The translations under genes and the position numbers were made by a program. From Ampelocalamus luodianensis (lineage: Eukaryota > Streptophyta > Magnoliopsida > Poales > Poaceae): DNA of 64,000 nucleotides. Location: contig CM070633.1 of assembly GCA_036346255.1 (NCBI GenBank), forward strand, positions 40,563,692 to 40,627,691, given 5' to 3'. The notes beneath the pieces were generated by a model that worked only from the letters and a program-made list of their open reading frames with translations, was not told the origin of the DNA and did no database searches. Every line of letters begins with the position of its first letter. Positions within the stretch are counted from its first letter, which is position 1. Shown here one piece after another: positions 1 to 11,659 of the stretch.

Positions 1-198
1 CTTTAATAGAGCCGCTCGTGATAATTAGATAGCATGACGGTTATATAATTAGAACCGCTCGTGTTGTGACTTATCACGACGGATTTTTAACCGTCGTGAT
101 AACCACCGCTTATCACAGACGTATAAAAACACGAGCGGTTCGGAACCGCTCGTGATGACTGCTCCAACCGCTGCGTGATGAGGCTGTGTGTAGTAGTG
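1..198. mobile_element. Terminus of a CACTA (En/Spm-type) DNA transposon
   Basis: The segment ends in AGGCTGTGTGTAGTAGTG (181-198), whose reverse complement starts CACTACTAC, the hallmark terminus of the CACTA superfamily. Inside are several direct and inverted copies of a subterminal motif close to ACCGCTCGTGAT (about 12-23, 54-62, 146-157 and a variant near 168, with inverted partners near 90-115). Such arrays are typical transposase-binding subterminal repeats of grass CACTA elements. The rest of the element, with any transposase, lies left of the window. The 3 bases after the end (ATT, 199-201) would be the target duplication but cannot be confirmed without the other end. Confidence 0.8.
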
Positions 199-610
199 AT
201 TGTACGAAAATATGCATCAAAATGTTTCCCCAAAAACTGATGAAAATTTTCAAATTTCTCTTGAGACGACTATTCATATATATATATATATATATATATG
301 CAAACTACAGATTCGACTAAAACTGACCTCTGGTTGGGAAAAAATTAGACCAACAAGCCTTTAATTTGAACATTAATTCAAATTTCTCTCGAGAGGATTC
401 TGATTCCTACGATAGTTTTTATACTAGCATTGTTCGTTATGGGAGTACGTAAATATTACAAGAATCTTGGGGAAAGCTACAAAAGATAGATGCATACACT
501 TGGAATGGACCAAGCCAATTTGGGTCGCGAGTACGTTGGATCCATAATTGAAAGGGGTAAGAAGCAGGAGCGAATTAAAACGAGAAGCAATGCTTCTTTT
601 GTCTTGCTTT
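199..610. other. Gene-free AT-rich spacer
   Basis: No open frame, splice-compatible exon or RNA gene is recognisable. The only structure is a short (AT)n tract at 276-299. Confidence 0.6.
276..299. repeat. (AT)n microsatellite
   Basis: Uninterrupted AT dinucleotide run of 12 units seen directly in the sequence. Confidence 0.95.
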
Positions 611-1557
611 AGGGTCTGTTTAGTATAACTGTAGCTTTTCTGAAAAGTGGATTCCGGCTACGCTGCAAGGTTGGCTGAACGGTTGACCTAAAGATGTTTG
701 GTGTTTGACTATCTGGTTTTTAGGTAAACTGACTACAGCTTCTGAGATGAGAAATATCTGAAATGCCACTGAGGACAGTAATGACTTGTTTGATGTCATT
801 TAACGACAATTAACGCAATTGGTGGTAATTGACGATATTTAACGACAACTAACGATAATTGATGATAATTAACAATAACTAACGCAATTGACGACAACTA
901 CCACAATTAACTACATCTAATTAATGATAATTAATTGCGGTTAACAACGATTAACGTGATTGACTACAATTAACGATGACTACCACAATTAACGTAATTG
1001 ATCATATTTAACGACAATTAACGCACCGCAATTAACGACAATCAATGCAATAGCTACAATTAATGACAATTGCTACAATAAACAATTATTACAATAAATA
1101 ATTATTACATTAAATAATTATTAAAATAAATAATTATTACAAAACAATTAAATTACAACATAAAAAGTGGGGGTAGAGGCAGCAGCGGCTAGGGTTTGGG
1201 TCGCCGCCGCCAGCGTCGAGGCCAGCAGCTCGAGGAAGGAGGCCGGCGGCAGGGTCGGAGGCGCCAGATCCAATCGGGGCTGGAGGCGGGAGATCTGGTC
1301 GAGGCCGGAGGCCGATGGCGGGGTCGAGGGAGGAGGCTGGCTTGGGGGTTTTGTTGAGTAGCATAAAGCGCGTAAATAACTTGCAAGTGGAGAGACAAAG
1401 TCGGAAGGGGCGGTGGGAAGCTGCCCGTGTTGGCTTCTGATTTTCGGCTTTACCATATTAAACGTGATTTTCGGCTTTCAAAGAAACCTACGGAAAAAAC
1501 GCCTCATTTAAGATGGATTTGGCTTTTCGTTCGAAAAAACCACCCAAACACACCCCT
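611..1557. mobile_element. Candidate non-autonomous TIR DNA transposon
   Basis: The left edge reads AGGGTCTGTTTAGT and the right edge, read on the other strand, AGGGGTGTGTTTGGGTGG. Both resemble the GGG(T)xTGTTTGG ends common to grass hAT and PIF/Harbinger elements and MITEs. The interior has two unlike parts: a degenerate tandem array rich in TTAACGACAA-like units (about 780-1140) and a GC-rich block (1165-1350) with overlapping frames on both strands but no recognised domain. A GC-rich block inside an AT-rich TIR element could be a captured exon fragment, but that is inference. The superfamily and exact target duplication could not be settled by eye. Confidence 0.42.
780..1140. repeat. Degenerate tandem array of TTAACGACAA-like units
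   Basis: Roughly 10-base units related to TTAACGACAA, AATTAACG and CTACAATTAA recur for about 360 bases, grading at the right into ATAAATAATTATTA units. The order is irregular, so this looks like an old, drifted simple-sequence expansion inside the candidate TIR element. Confidence 0.7.
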
Positions 1558-2207
1558 AGTCATTCGTAGAATTTAATCACTCGACCCCATATGCTTGGCC
1601 TGTATGGGTTGTTAGAGGAGACGAGGCTTTTTATGTTCTGATCACTGTGCACGGTCGATGGGCACGAACAATGAGAGCGACGTGATCGTGAAGGTTGGCG
1701 TGGACTGGAAAGCATGTTTGGTAGCAAGTATGCATCAACTTGATGTCTTGATCATCAATTGTTTCGAAATGTTTTTATTCACTCAAGTTAACATGCTACA
1801 TATACCATAGTACTCCTAATGGTTTGACCGCTAGTGCTTATCACATGGAGAGAGAGTGTATATATATAGTTACTCCTAATGGTTTAACTACTCCTGGGAG
1901 TAGTTACTCTGTATTTCGTATCTCATATATCTCACAATATAGGGAGTATCTTGCGCAACCGAGAGTATGTACGAGTATATAGATCATATAGGTGGTATTT
2001 ACACATTTTCAAAGGTGGTATGTACAATTTTTAGACATACTCCTTTTTATGTGTGAATATAAAGGTATTTATAAAATATGCTAAAATATATGGACTCTCT
2101 TGCAAATTTTTCGTGTGGTTCACATTGTAGTATCTTATAATTAGTATATGAGTATACCCAAAGTGATAATGGAGTATGTCGAGTTCTTTTAAATGGTGAA
2201 AGTATAT

Positions 2208-2304
<97 letters not shown>

Positions 2305-3691
2305 GGAGTATAATTATTGCACGCATCAAAAGTATACTTTTGGACAAGAAAATCTACCCATGTCATTTTCTATGAAGTCAATCTCTTCTTAAAAAATGTT
2401 GACCGCAACAAGAATACCGTAGTGCAATCTATTTTGGATGAGAGATTATATTATTTTTGTACCCAAAACTATAGTATTTTAAAAACTTAGTTCAGTCATT
2501 TCCTGCATATACACTTAATTCAGTCATTTCATGTATATATATGCTCGACGCAAGCATTAATAACCGGAACCGAGATCGGATCATCGGATTGCCTGCATCT
2601 ACCCCAAAAAGCTATATCACGCTTGACGGAGCTCCACTGTTCCGGTTCCTGGTGCCCATTGAAGATCGATACAGGTGACAAGCCGATCGAATCGAACAGC
2701 CATGAGATCGACCAAGCACGATACATGTCCAGCGCCAGATGGAGCCGAGCGGCGGCATGGCCGCCGCCAGCTGCAGACATCCGTGCATGGGTAGATCTAA
2801 GTGAGGCTAGAGGGTGCATAGAACATCGGGTTCGATTTTATTTTATCTTATTAAAACCTCTGTATACATAGATGAACACTCACAACATAATCCCAATAAC
2901 ATATGATGATATATATGAAGACAGCTAATTATTTTTCTTCTATATCCGCCACTGCATCCATGAGTGCATGCATAGATTGAACACTGTATATACTTGCTAG
3001 TACTGTGCCACAACCTACAACTACTATTCTTACTATGTTGATAATTCTCTAGGCAATGTGGCTTATCATTGAAGCTTAGCCATGGCAGTGGTCGTCAATT
3101 GGTGGCCGATGTGTACTCCGGTTGTTGTTAAATGGTGCGCACAGACAGCCGCCTTTGCCGAGGAGTTCTTCAGGGAGCAGGCGTCGTGGGCCGGCCACGT
3201 GGTTCCCTGGCCCTCCTGTCTCCGGGGCCCACACAGTGTTGACGAAGCCTAGCTAGCTATACAAATGGGCCAAGCTGCCTACCTACCTACCTACCATGTG
3301 TACGTGGGTCCACGAGTTCGTACAGGGCCCACATATGCACACACGTACGCATCGCAACAAAAAAGTTCGCAGCACTAGTGTGTTGTACTGACAGCTAGTT
3401 TCCATGCAGAGCTCACTGATCGTGTTATCGGATCGGAAGGCTATCGAGCTAGTTCTCAGCACGTTAGATTAGGCGACGCATGTACCGCGGGCGACTCGAA
3501 GATATGTATGGCCATACTAGCTCCTGGAGTACACCGATACTAGTTAAACGAATATATTATACATATTTATTATTTTTAATATATTTAAATATTAATTATA
3601 AAATACTTTAATGTGATTTTATTTAAATTTTTCAATATAGTCACTTATTTTTTGTTATATACCTTTTTCATATATAAAAAAAGTATATACA
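1558..3691. other. Gene-free AT-rich intergenic region with repeat copy
   Basis: No supportable gene. About 1870-2200 holds an AT-rich repeat with motifs such as GGGAGTAGTTACTC and GAGAGTATGTACGAG that recurs in altered form near 3692-3870 and 4880-5045. It abuts the long (TA)n tract at 2209. Between about 2520 and 3540 the sequence is of mixed composition. Short frames occur on both strands there but show no domain, and no splice pattern supports them. Confidence 0.55.
2209..2301. repeat. (TA)n microsatellite
   Basis: About 93 bases of TA dinucleotides with a single interruption near 2258. Tyr-Ile repeat frames on either strand here are artefacts of the microsatellite. Confidence 0.97.
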
Positions 3692-3864
3692 CAGATTTTG
3701 CTAAGAAAAGTGGACTTTGATGAATTTTTTTTATAAAACTCACTTTAGTGTATCTTATAATCATTATTGAAGTATGCTCAAACTGATAAGGAGGTATCAT
3801 CATAGGATTTAAGTGGTATATGAGATGTGGGAGTACATACTCTCAGAAGTACCGTACCATACCA

Positions 3865-3895
<31 letters not shown>
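3692..3895. repeat. Copy of an AT-rich dispersed repeat ending in (TA)n
   Basis: The stretch GTATCTTATAATCATTATTG followed by a diverged AGTATGCTCAAACTGATAA matches, with many substitutions, the segment at about 2130-2205. It then carries GGGAGTACATACTCTC (3829-3844), shared with about 5020-5036, and ends in (TA)n at 3870-3895. Three local copies of one family, each at a TA tract, suggest a small AT-rich element that inserts into or carries TA repeats. The family is not identified. Confidence 0.5.
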
Positions 3896-3904
3896 CTTAA
3901 TACT

Positions 3905-4740
3905 ACCGGAAGTACGTACTCCCGGTTCATCTACCGTAGATCTTCAGTTGCAAACACCGTTATCGGGTTTAGATGCGTGCCGGGTTTTTTTTGTTATCGC
4001 AACCCAACCCGACCCAATATCCATAACAACCTCTCGATATATCCGCCCTTCCTCACGTCACCTGCAATTGCAACCATCCAAATTCCCAATTCGAGCGGCG
4101 ACCGATATGCTGGGCTGCAGGCAACGCGCTGCTCGCCCTACGCCTTCGGCCGGCCGGCCAGCCCTAATCCGCCTCCCCCCTCCCTTCGCGCCGGCCTGTG
4201 AGGACGGGCCATGAGCGTGCGAGCAGGCACAGGCCGGAGCGCACGGTCGCAGGAGGTGGCCGGCGCCGGCGCCGGGCCGATGGAGGAGCGCGAGGCCGAC
4301 AGTGGGCCGTAGGGGCGCGAGCGCGGGGAGGCGACCGATCCGAGGAGAGGCGCCGCCACCGCCGCCGCGCGTCGGGAACCCGAGCCGCCGCCGCCATCGG
4401 TCGGCAACGTTATCGCCGCTGGATTTTCCTCGGCGCGCGCCAGAGCGACGCCGCCGCTTGCCTCCATCTGCCACCGTCGTCTTGCGCAGCGCCCGCGTGC
4501 TCGCATCGGCTTCGTCATGCAGGCGGATCCAATCGGGCTTCTGCCGCCGAAGCTTGGAGCCGCCGCCGCCACCTTGCGCCGAACGGCCGCCTCCGTCGCC
4601 CGATCCGCCGCTGTCGCCGGTCATCGCCGTTGCCGCCGCATCAGAGCAGAGCTCGCGTGGGGATCAAAGAGCAAGGTCTCACGGGTGGATCCAACATTTC
4701 TTTTTATTCGGATCCAGTAGCATCTAGTAGCTTCTGAGCT
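3905..4740. other. GC-rich island with overlapping frames, no recognised product
   Basis: Composition jumps from AT-rich flanks to strongly GC-rich at about 4090-4680. Frames of 130-190 codons overlap on both strands, but all are Arg/Ala/Pro/Gly-rich, as expected of any long GC-rich stretch, and none shows a known domain. The left part (about 3960-4090) is less GC-rich and could be the leader of a captured or retroposed grass 5' exon. Either a gene fragment carried by a transposon or a dead first exon would fit. Confidence 0.3.
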
Positions 4741-4879
4741 ATTTAAAAAATACAGAGAAAAGAAAAAAAAATCGCCACTAAAATGGAGTATATATTTCCA
4801 TACCAAAACTGGAGTATATATAACGAAATACTCCCTTTTCAAATGAAATACTTCTTTTTCAAATGATATACTCCCTTTT

Positions 4880-5045
4880 GAAGGGTATATATATATCTCT
4901 ATATTCATTAATTAAAGTATGCACTTCAAAAGAGGTATCAACACTCCTAATGGATGTATCCATTAAAGAAATCGTTTGGGCCAGTACACATCTCCAAGTT
5001 GATGAACGGTGGAGAGATATGGGAGTACATACTCTCTCGAGAAGC

Positions 5046-5116
<71 letters not shown>
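4880..5116. repeat. Third copy of the AT-rich repeat plus (TA)n tract
   Basis: AGTATGCACTTCAAAAGAGG, then ATGGGAGTACATACTCTC at about 5019-5036, followed by an uninterrupted (TA)n run from about 5048 to 5116. It is the same GGGAGTACATACTCTC-to-(TA)n arrangement as near 3829-3895. Confidence 0.6.
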
Positions 5117-5122
<6 letters not shown>

Positions 5123-5839
5123 TTAGTACTGAAAAAAAGAATCTTTGGCTGGGCAGGCATGTCAGTGCCACGCTATAATGAAGCTCAAACCCTGCGCTCA
5201 CCGTCACCGGCCCTTTGCCGTAGGCATCAAACCACTTGAGAAGTGAACAAAAATCAATCAAAATGCGTCAAATCCGACTCGAATAGCCGCATCATGTCAT
5301 AGGCAGGCAGGGGCTCGACCGATCAACACCGGCGTCACGACAAGGAGAAAACGATGTTTGCCTTAACCCGTCCGTCACGTGCATGCATAGCAACAAAAAA
5401 GTGGCCGTCTTTGCATTAACCCAGTTTATCTCTTTTCTTCTTTGTGTTGATCTTACTCACCCTGCATGGAAATTAATTAACTGTGTACAGATTAAGCACC
5501 AAGTAATGAGTACCCACTTGCTGACTTGCATGCATGCATGGTGCTACATATAAAGGTGACGCGATGGCTCATGCATGAACGCATGCATTGTATATGTTCC
5601 GTACTGGTACCATAAGTAGTTGAAAGCTTGGTGACACGTCACTTTCTTCGAGAACCTAGAATTATGCGTTGGGAGGTTGCCATCCCTCAAGAACAGCAAA
5701 AAACCGAGCCTATGACCGATCGATCAAACCGACAAACGCTAGGCTTTAGTTTGTTTTCGCAAACGCATGCAAAATATCTCTGAAACCAACGTGCCTTTTC
5801 GACATAGCTAGCTACCTGGTCGTTTTGGCGTTATTGCTA
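5117..5839. other. Gene-free intergenic DNA
   Basis: No gene, RNA or mobile-element boundary could be supported. Confidence 0.5.
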
Positions 5840-6533
5840 GCTAAAGGTGCTAATGATTACGAATCGAATAATGGTTTTTTATATTTGTATTTGTAAATTT
5901 AAAATGGTTACGAATATGAATTTAGATATGCTCGAATACAAATACGAATAAAATGTTGTAATAAATACGAATACGAATCGAACACCTACTCAATTCAGTC
6001 GGATTCAAATATCCTACAATGTATTGTAGTTTAAGGAAAAGAGTTCATTGACACCAGTTTTATAGTACTATTTATACCCATTTTGCTTTTGCTTATCACG
6101 TAATCATGGTGTAATTTGGAGACATGCCAAAATGAACATAGTGAATTCAGTTAAAAAGAGTATACAAAGAGCTTCATTTGGGGTATGCAAAAATGAACAA
6201 CATCAAATGCCATATTAGAGTACACCATGACAATGGCCTTGTTGAGACGATCGAAATGCATATATAATATGCCCAATTTGGAGGTCGAGTGCAAAAGATA
6301 CATAGTAGCTAGTTAGCTGACACTATCTGAATCCAGATATTGTCTATATATATTCGTATTCGATTTGACACCTATTTAGTATACCATATTCGTATTCGTA
6401 TCCAGTAAAAAAACGGATATTATCCAGATTTGTATTTATTGTACAATACAAATACACTTTTGTTTAACACATTCGCTACTATTTGAATTCGGATACCGGA
6501 TAAACGGTTTATCCGGATTCGTTTGACACCCTG
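5840..6533. mobile_element. Candidate hAT-like non-autonomous element
   Basis: The left edge near 5843 reads AAAGGTGCTAATGATTACGA. The right edge, on the other strand, begins CAGGGTGTCAAACGAATCC (about 6533 leftward), resembling the CA(G)GGGTGTCAAA ends of grass hAT-type elements. Inner subterminal sequence on both sides is rich in ATTCGTATTCG/CGAATACGAAT units (5935-5990 and 6353-6410) in inverted orientation, which supports a foldback-style element. There is no transposase. GTTATTGC-like sequence lies outside both ends, but an exact target duplication was not resolved. Confidence 0.4.
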
Positions 6534-7987
6534 GTTATTATTGCAACCTTTCGATGGTTCTAGTTCTAATAACGTCTCAACTAGCATATCCTATATGCAA
6601 ATAGGATCAAGGCAAAGAGGTGTGTGACTTAGCGGATCAAGTGGCCTCTCCATTATTAAAGCCGTCTCATGCATGTTGTAATGGGGAGGGGGGTTGTTCT
6701 CCGGAAAAGGTTTAGGATCGAGCTAGAAACAAAGAACTTGTTGTTTAACCTAGGCCCAGCTTAGAATCCGGGATTATTTTCCAAGTCCGGTAGGAGCTGA
6801 ATTGTTTCCTGCGAAATTGTAAGAGACAAAGTGTACAGTTGCTCCTATGTACTTTGGAACACATAAACAAGGTGTGTTAAAAAGGAGATTCATAAGAATC
6901 ATAGCTGAAAACTACAAGATGTAAGATAGCAATCATATCTAACCCCTGGCAAAACAATTTCACAACATCCAAAACCAAATGGCTAATATATCAAGATGAA
7001 ATTGTGTCGGCTATTTCTTGTTACGGATTTGCTATTTCTATGTTGTCTGAAATTTTCTTAATTTTAAGTTATTTGTTGTGAGTATTGGATTTGTGTAGAG
7101 ATTGATGTGTCATATGATTGAATATTGATTCAATGGATAAAACATATGACTTATATTTAATAAAATTTCAGTATGTCGTCGTCTATAGTCGAGAAATTTG
7201 ATAGCTCTGAACCGAAAAGAATTAGACAGCTCTGAGCAAATAAGACGACATATCATCTGTGCTAGCTTGCTAGCTTAGCTGCCTGCCTGGTCCAGTCAAT
7301 GTCCATTTGACCATGCATGTGCAACGAGTTAAAAAGTCTTACCTAAGCTAGAGGACAGAGACATGAGCCCCTACCATGCGTTAGGGAGATCCAATAAAAA
7401 GTCCACTGAAAACAATTGTGGAACTAGAATGTAGTGACAAGTTAGTGAGCAAAATGTGTAAAATTAGTACACAAGGATACAGAAGAAATAATTGCAAGGC
7501 TTCCTCGATCTACGTCGTCGATCGCCGCATAGCCCTATTTTCTGCCGCCTAACTGCAAATGCAAGCCACGTGCTACACATGCAGCGAGAGTTGATTACAT
7601 TGCACGATCATATTATGGGCCTAAAATGTTGTCTTAGGCTAACGCCATATTCTTAGAGAAACTGTCGACCTGCGCAAAGTTCCTTGTGCGTATTCTCGGT
7701 ACATCGTGTTAGAGTTTTGCCACCGGTTTAATTAACTGTCAGAATAAACAACGGCGTTGCGTGTCTGATTATCCATGGCAGGGCAGTTGGCTGAAAGAAG
7801 CCGTCAACCGCGTGCTTGCTCGAAAGGGATCGATACAAGAGGAGAGGCAAGTCGTGTAGCAGAAAGGATGCCCTAATTGTGCCCTCTAGCTATCCTATCC
7901 GGATCAGGCTTGCAAACCTGTATATATTGGGCGGTGAGAGGCAGCACAAATTAACGTGTGATCAAAGGGCGTAATCGATCAATATAT
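6534..7987. other. Gene-free intergenic DNA
   Basis: About 1.45 kb of mixed composition with no supportable gene, RNA or element boundary, up to the target duplication of gypsy element A. Confidence 0.5.
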
Positions 7988-7992
7988 GATAC

Positions 7993-8387
7993 TGTCACAC
8001 CTCCATGCTCCGGACCTCTCATGGCGGTGAACAAAGAGAAGACCAAGGATGGCCAGAGGTGGAAGGAGAGGGACCCAGCTGTCGGAACAAAGTCTGAAAC
8101 GCATGTGCGCTGTAATGAGCTGGCTGCATCCAGCATGAGGAGTGGGTGATCCGGGTGTATGAGCCAATGGACCCACTCGTCATTGTAAGTTATGAAGTGT
8201 TAAAGTATGTCCTATAGAGAACGGGAAGAATCATGAATGCAAAATGAACTCGTCTTCATCATCTCGCTCTCTCTCTCTCTCGTTCCTCATCTCTGGTTCT
8301 CTTCAAATATGTTTGTTAGCTACCATCTATCGAAAGTAATGCTCCCGAACGCTAGCAGTGCTTCTCTAGCTTTGCCGGGACATTACA
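7993..8387 (+). repeat. 5' LTR of element A
   Basis: It pairs with 26007-26401 over its full length with many substitutions. It starts TG, ends CA, and contains a (TC)n tract near 8264-8281 that is also present in the partner. Confidence 0.93.
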
Positions 8388-8390
8388 ATT

Positions 8391-8403
8391 TGGTATTAGA
8401 GCC
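8391..8403 (+). other. Primer binding site of element A (initiator tRNA-Met type)
   Basis: TGGTATTAGAGCC starts 3 bases after the LTR. It differs by one base from TGGTATCAGAGC, the complement of the plant tRNA-iMet 3' end used by most plant retrotransposons. Confidence 0.85.
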
Positions 8404-8554
8404 ACTGATCCCTTTCGCTCATTTGTTCGATCTGTAAAATTCCTTGAAGAGGTTGGTGACCACCTTTGTCCCGTAATCCCAATCTCAGATTTGATCAGCA
8501 AAAGGAGTCACTGCGGCGCCTCAAAAGCCTTTGTTGCAGTCCCGCCAAGTAATC

Positions 8555-9357
8555 ATGGCGATCGAAGAGAACACTGGTCAAATTTAGACAACATTGGGGG
8601 AAATTTTGTCTCGGTTCGATGCATAGGCCGAGAAGCTCAGTCGATTGTCGGTAGAGATGAAGAATCTAGGACAACAAGTGGAGATTCAACAAGATAGTTT
8701 GGACGAGGTGAAGCACATGCAGGTGGAGTTCTTGCGACAAACTCCTCCTCCGCTACCACCTCCGCCGCCGCAACCGCACCAACCACCAGCGCTGAAATTA
8801 CCCCATGAGGCCAACCAAGTAACTACGGTGCTTCCTCGGGGATCGCTTGTGAATCACGGACCACCCTTACTTCCATAGCCAGAAGGATTGCCTTCTTCTT
8901 ACGGCGTGGACACCACACCAGTATCGTCAGCTGAAACAGGAGGATAAACCAAACCCCCGAAACTGGATTTCCCAAAGTTTTTCGGTGAGAATCCCTGTCT
9001 CTGGTTGGACCGTTGTCGTACGTATTTCGAGATGTATCGAGTGTCGGTTTTGCAGTGGGTGGCAACGGCAACTCTGTACATGGATGGGCATGCCGATCTC
9101 TAGTTGCGGGCATACAAAAGACAGCATGTACTGCAAGGATGGGATTCATTTTGTCAAGCAATCGAGAATGAATTTGGGTCGAACGAGTATGACGCACAGA
9201 TGAACAAGTTGCTTCAACTCAAACAGACCAACACCGTTGCGGAATATCGGGTCGCCTTCGAAGCAAGTATGTATCACCTGTTGTCGTTGGATGCTGCTCT
9301 GAACATCATATTTTTTGTCACGCAATTTTTGTTGGGACTGAAGGACGAAATCTGAGG
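8555..9357 (+). pseudogene. gag of element A (capsid region), inactivated
   Basis: The frame opening at ATG 8555 reads MAIEENTGQI and then hits a stop. It resumes in frame with a coiled-coil-like stretch (VEMKNLGQQVEIQQDSLDEV, 8648 on) and a proline-rich linker (8740-8800). After a shift, the capsid region follows with WLDRCRTYFEMYRV, WDSFCQAIENEFG and AEYRVAFEASMYHL, the conserved pattern of plant gypsy Retrotrans_gag. Stops at sites normally occupied by Gln or Trp (for example near 8585 and 9101) suit C-to-T or G-to-A decay of methylated DNA. It would form the virus-like particle shell. Confidence 0.8.
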
Positions 9358-9719
9358 AGCAGTTCGTCTGCAAGCTCCAACGAGTGTCACTTGAGTAGCA
9401 GTACTGTTAAGGAAATAGGAGGAAGAGGTGGAAGCAAGTCGGCCATGCCACCGCGCCTCAAATCTGTAGAGATCAATGATTGTCTTACCAGCTACAGTAA
9501 TAACTCTGACAAATGGAACAGTACGCACTGAGTCCAAGCGACCAGCAGACGATGATTTTTGGCATGAGCGACGACTACAAGACTACCGACACGCGAATGG
9601 TCTCTACTACAAGTGCGGAGATAATATAGTAAGGAGCATGCGTGCAAGAAACCGATGCAATTTCTCATAATTAAAGTCGGAGATTTTGGGGGAATTTTGC
9701 CGGAAGACACACTGCAACA

Positions 9720-10010
9720 ATGGATTCAGCAGAAATACAACAAGTTGAGGAATACTTTAAACTGTCAATACTTGTAGTAGTGGGAACAAAGGAAGGGGAA
9801 ACAATACGCCTCAGAGTGTTGGTGGGGAATCAAGTCATGCAAGTACTACTCGATTCAAGCAGTACACACAATTTTGTCAATCGACAGTTTTTGAGTCGAA
9901 AGCATCTCAAAACACACACACTTCCCGTGGTGACAATCAAGGTAGCGAATGGCGAGCTATTGCAGTGTGACAGTATGGTGCCCGAACTAACTTGGTGGAT
10001 TTAGGGCAAC
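9720..10010 (+). pseudogene. Aspartic protease region of element A
   Basis: The frame contains LLDSSSTHNFV at about 9847-9880, the retroviral-type aspartyl protease active-site region of chromovirus polyproteins. The usual sequence is D-S-G-S/A-T-H-N-F. Here the glycine after D-S is serine, which should impair the enzyme. Downstream VVTIKVANGELLQCD matches the flap-side part of the family. The frame ends at a stop near 10004. The linker to the reverse transcriptase (10010-10440) is broken by several shifts. Confidence 0.75.
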
Positions 10011-10439
10011 ACTTTCAGAACAGACATACGTATATTAGACTTGGGAGCATACGATGTTGTGTTGGGTATGGACTGGCTCCAACCACTGAGTCCTATGAAT
10101 TGCCACTGGACTAACAAAACATTATCCTTTGAGTATGGGGGAAAGAGCATCTGCATTCAAGGGGTTCAGACAAAGCAACAAGCATCGTTGTAGGAACTGT
10201 CATCAGAACAATTGCATAAGTGGTGCACTTGAAATGGGATTTGGTCAATTGTCACACTATAACAAAAATCACAACATAAGGAACAAACTACAAGTATGCC
10301 AATTGCAGTCCAGTCTTTGTTATGGCAATACTGTGATGTGTTTAATGACCCGAAGAGCCTGCCTCCTCACTGACAATATGATCATGCTATTATTGTCGAA
10401 TCAGGTGCGTCGTCGGTGAATTCTAGACCCTATCGTTAT

Positions 10440-11170
10440 TCTCCTTTACAAAAAAGACGAAATCGAGTGGCAAGTTTCTGAAATGCTTGAGTCAGGGGTC
10501 ATTACGCCGAGTATGAGCCCTTATGCATCGCTAGTCTTACTAGTTCAAAAAAAGGATGGAAGTTGCCGTTTTTTGTGTAGACTGCAAAAGACTCAACAAA
10601 TATACTGTGAAGAACAAATTCCCTTTGCCAATAGTAGATGAACTCTTGGATGAGTTAGTAGACACTAAATTCTTCTCTAAACTGGACCTCCACTCGGGTT
10701 ATCATCTGATTCGCATGCATGAGGCTGATGAAGAGAAGACAGTGTTCAAAACGCATCAGGGCCATTTTCAATTCCGGGTGATGCCGTTCGGGTTGACAAA
10801 CGCTCCAGCGACATTCCAGTGACAGACGAACCCCATTTTTGCTCCATATGTCCGCAAATTTGTGATTGTGTTTCTGGATGACATCTTGATCTACAGTTGG
10901 ACATTACAAGATCATCTTGAACATTTGCACACAGTGTTGGAAGTATTGTGCCAGAATCAAATGTTCGCCAAAATGTCTAAATGTTCATTTGCAAGAAACC
11001 GCATGGAGTATCTAGAGCATATTATCTCGCAGAATGGGGTGTCTACTGACCCAGAGAAGACAAATGTGATGGAGAAGTGGCCACAACCAACCACAATCAC
11101 TGAATTGCATGGGTTTCTCGGCCTTAGAGTACTACCGAAAGTTTATCAAGAATTATGGGCTCATTGCTAA
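10440..11170 (+). pseudogene. Reverse transcriptase of element A, inactivated
   Basis: The RT palm and fingers are readable: YASLVLLVQKKDGS, FCVDCKRLNKYTVKNKFPLP, FSKLDLHSGYHLIRM, VMPFGLTNAPATFQ, then a stop at about 10820 (a CAG-to-TGA style loss). It continues with VIVFLDDILIYS, which keeps the catalytic FLDD pair, and TELHGFLGL. Frame breaks near 10555 and 11130 separate the blocks. This is the Ty3/gypsy RT signature (VMPFGLTNAP, FLDDIL). Confidence 0.88.
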
Positions 11171-11640
11171 ACTACTAACCAATTTACTGAAGAAGAAAGG
11201 TTTTGTATGGGATGAACAGGTAGGATCAGCTTTCATCACTTTGAAACAAGCCATGGTAAACACACCTATACTAGCTCTTCTGGATTTTGAATTACCTTTC
11301 ATGGTGGAAACTAATGCTTGTGCAACCGGGATTGAGGCAGTGTTGATGCAACAAGGGCACCCGATTGCATACTTAAGAAAATCATTGGGTCCACAAAACA
11401 AGAAATTGTCAATCTATGAGAAAGAATTCCTGGCTGTCATTATGGTAGTGGACAAGTGACGATCATATCTACAAAGAGGGCCTTTCATGATCCTCACTGA
11501 TCACAAGAGCTTATGTGCATTGGATGATCAATAATTGGGTACGGAATTACAATGTAAGGCGATGGCAAAATTGGTTGGTCTACAGTTCAAGTTTTAGGAT
11601 AAAAGGGGAGTGGACAATGGCGCAGCAGATGCTCTATCTC
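11109..11640 (+). pseudogene. RNase H of element A, inactivated
   Basis: The frame from 11109 reads through the RT-RNase H connection (FVWDEQVGSAFITLKQAM) into the RNase H core. The first catalytic Asp position reads VETNACATGIEAVL, where the family has a D in DASxxGIGAVL, so an N replaces D. LSIYEKEFLAVI supplies the conserved glutamate. A stop at 11459 ends the frame, and remnants of the C-terminal part (ILTDHKSL-like, DNGAADALS-like) follow to about 11640 in shifted frames. Confidence 0.8.
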
Positions 11641-11659
11641 ACGTAAGCCACCTGCTATA

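Noticed and set aside
2031..2375. Tyr-Ile repeat proteins on both strands at the (TA)n tracts
   Set aside because: Translations of a dinucleotide repeat, not genes. The same holds near 3870 and 5050.
4058..4737. Long frames of 140-190 codons on both strands
   Set aside because: Strong GC content removes stop codons in all frames. The products are low-complexity with no recognisable motif, so only a GC-rich island is reported.
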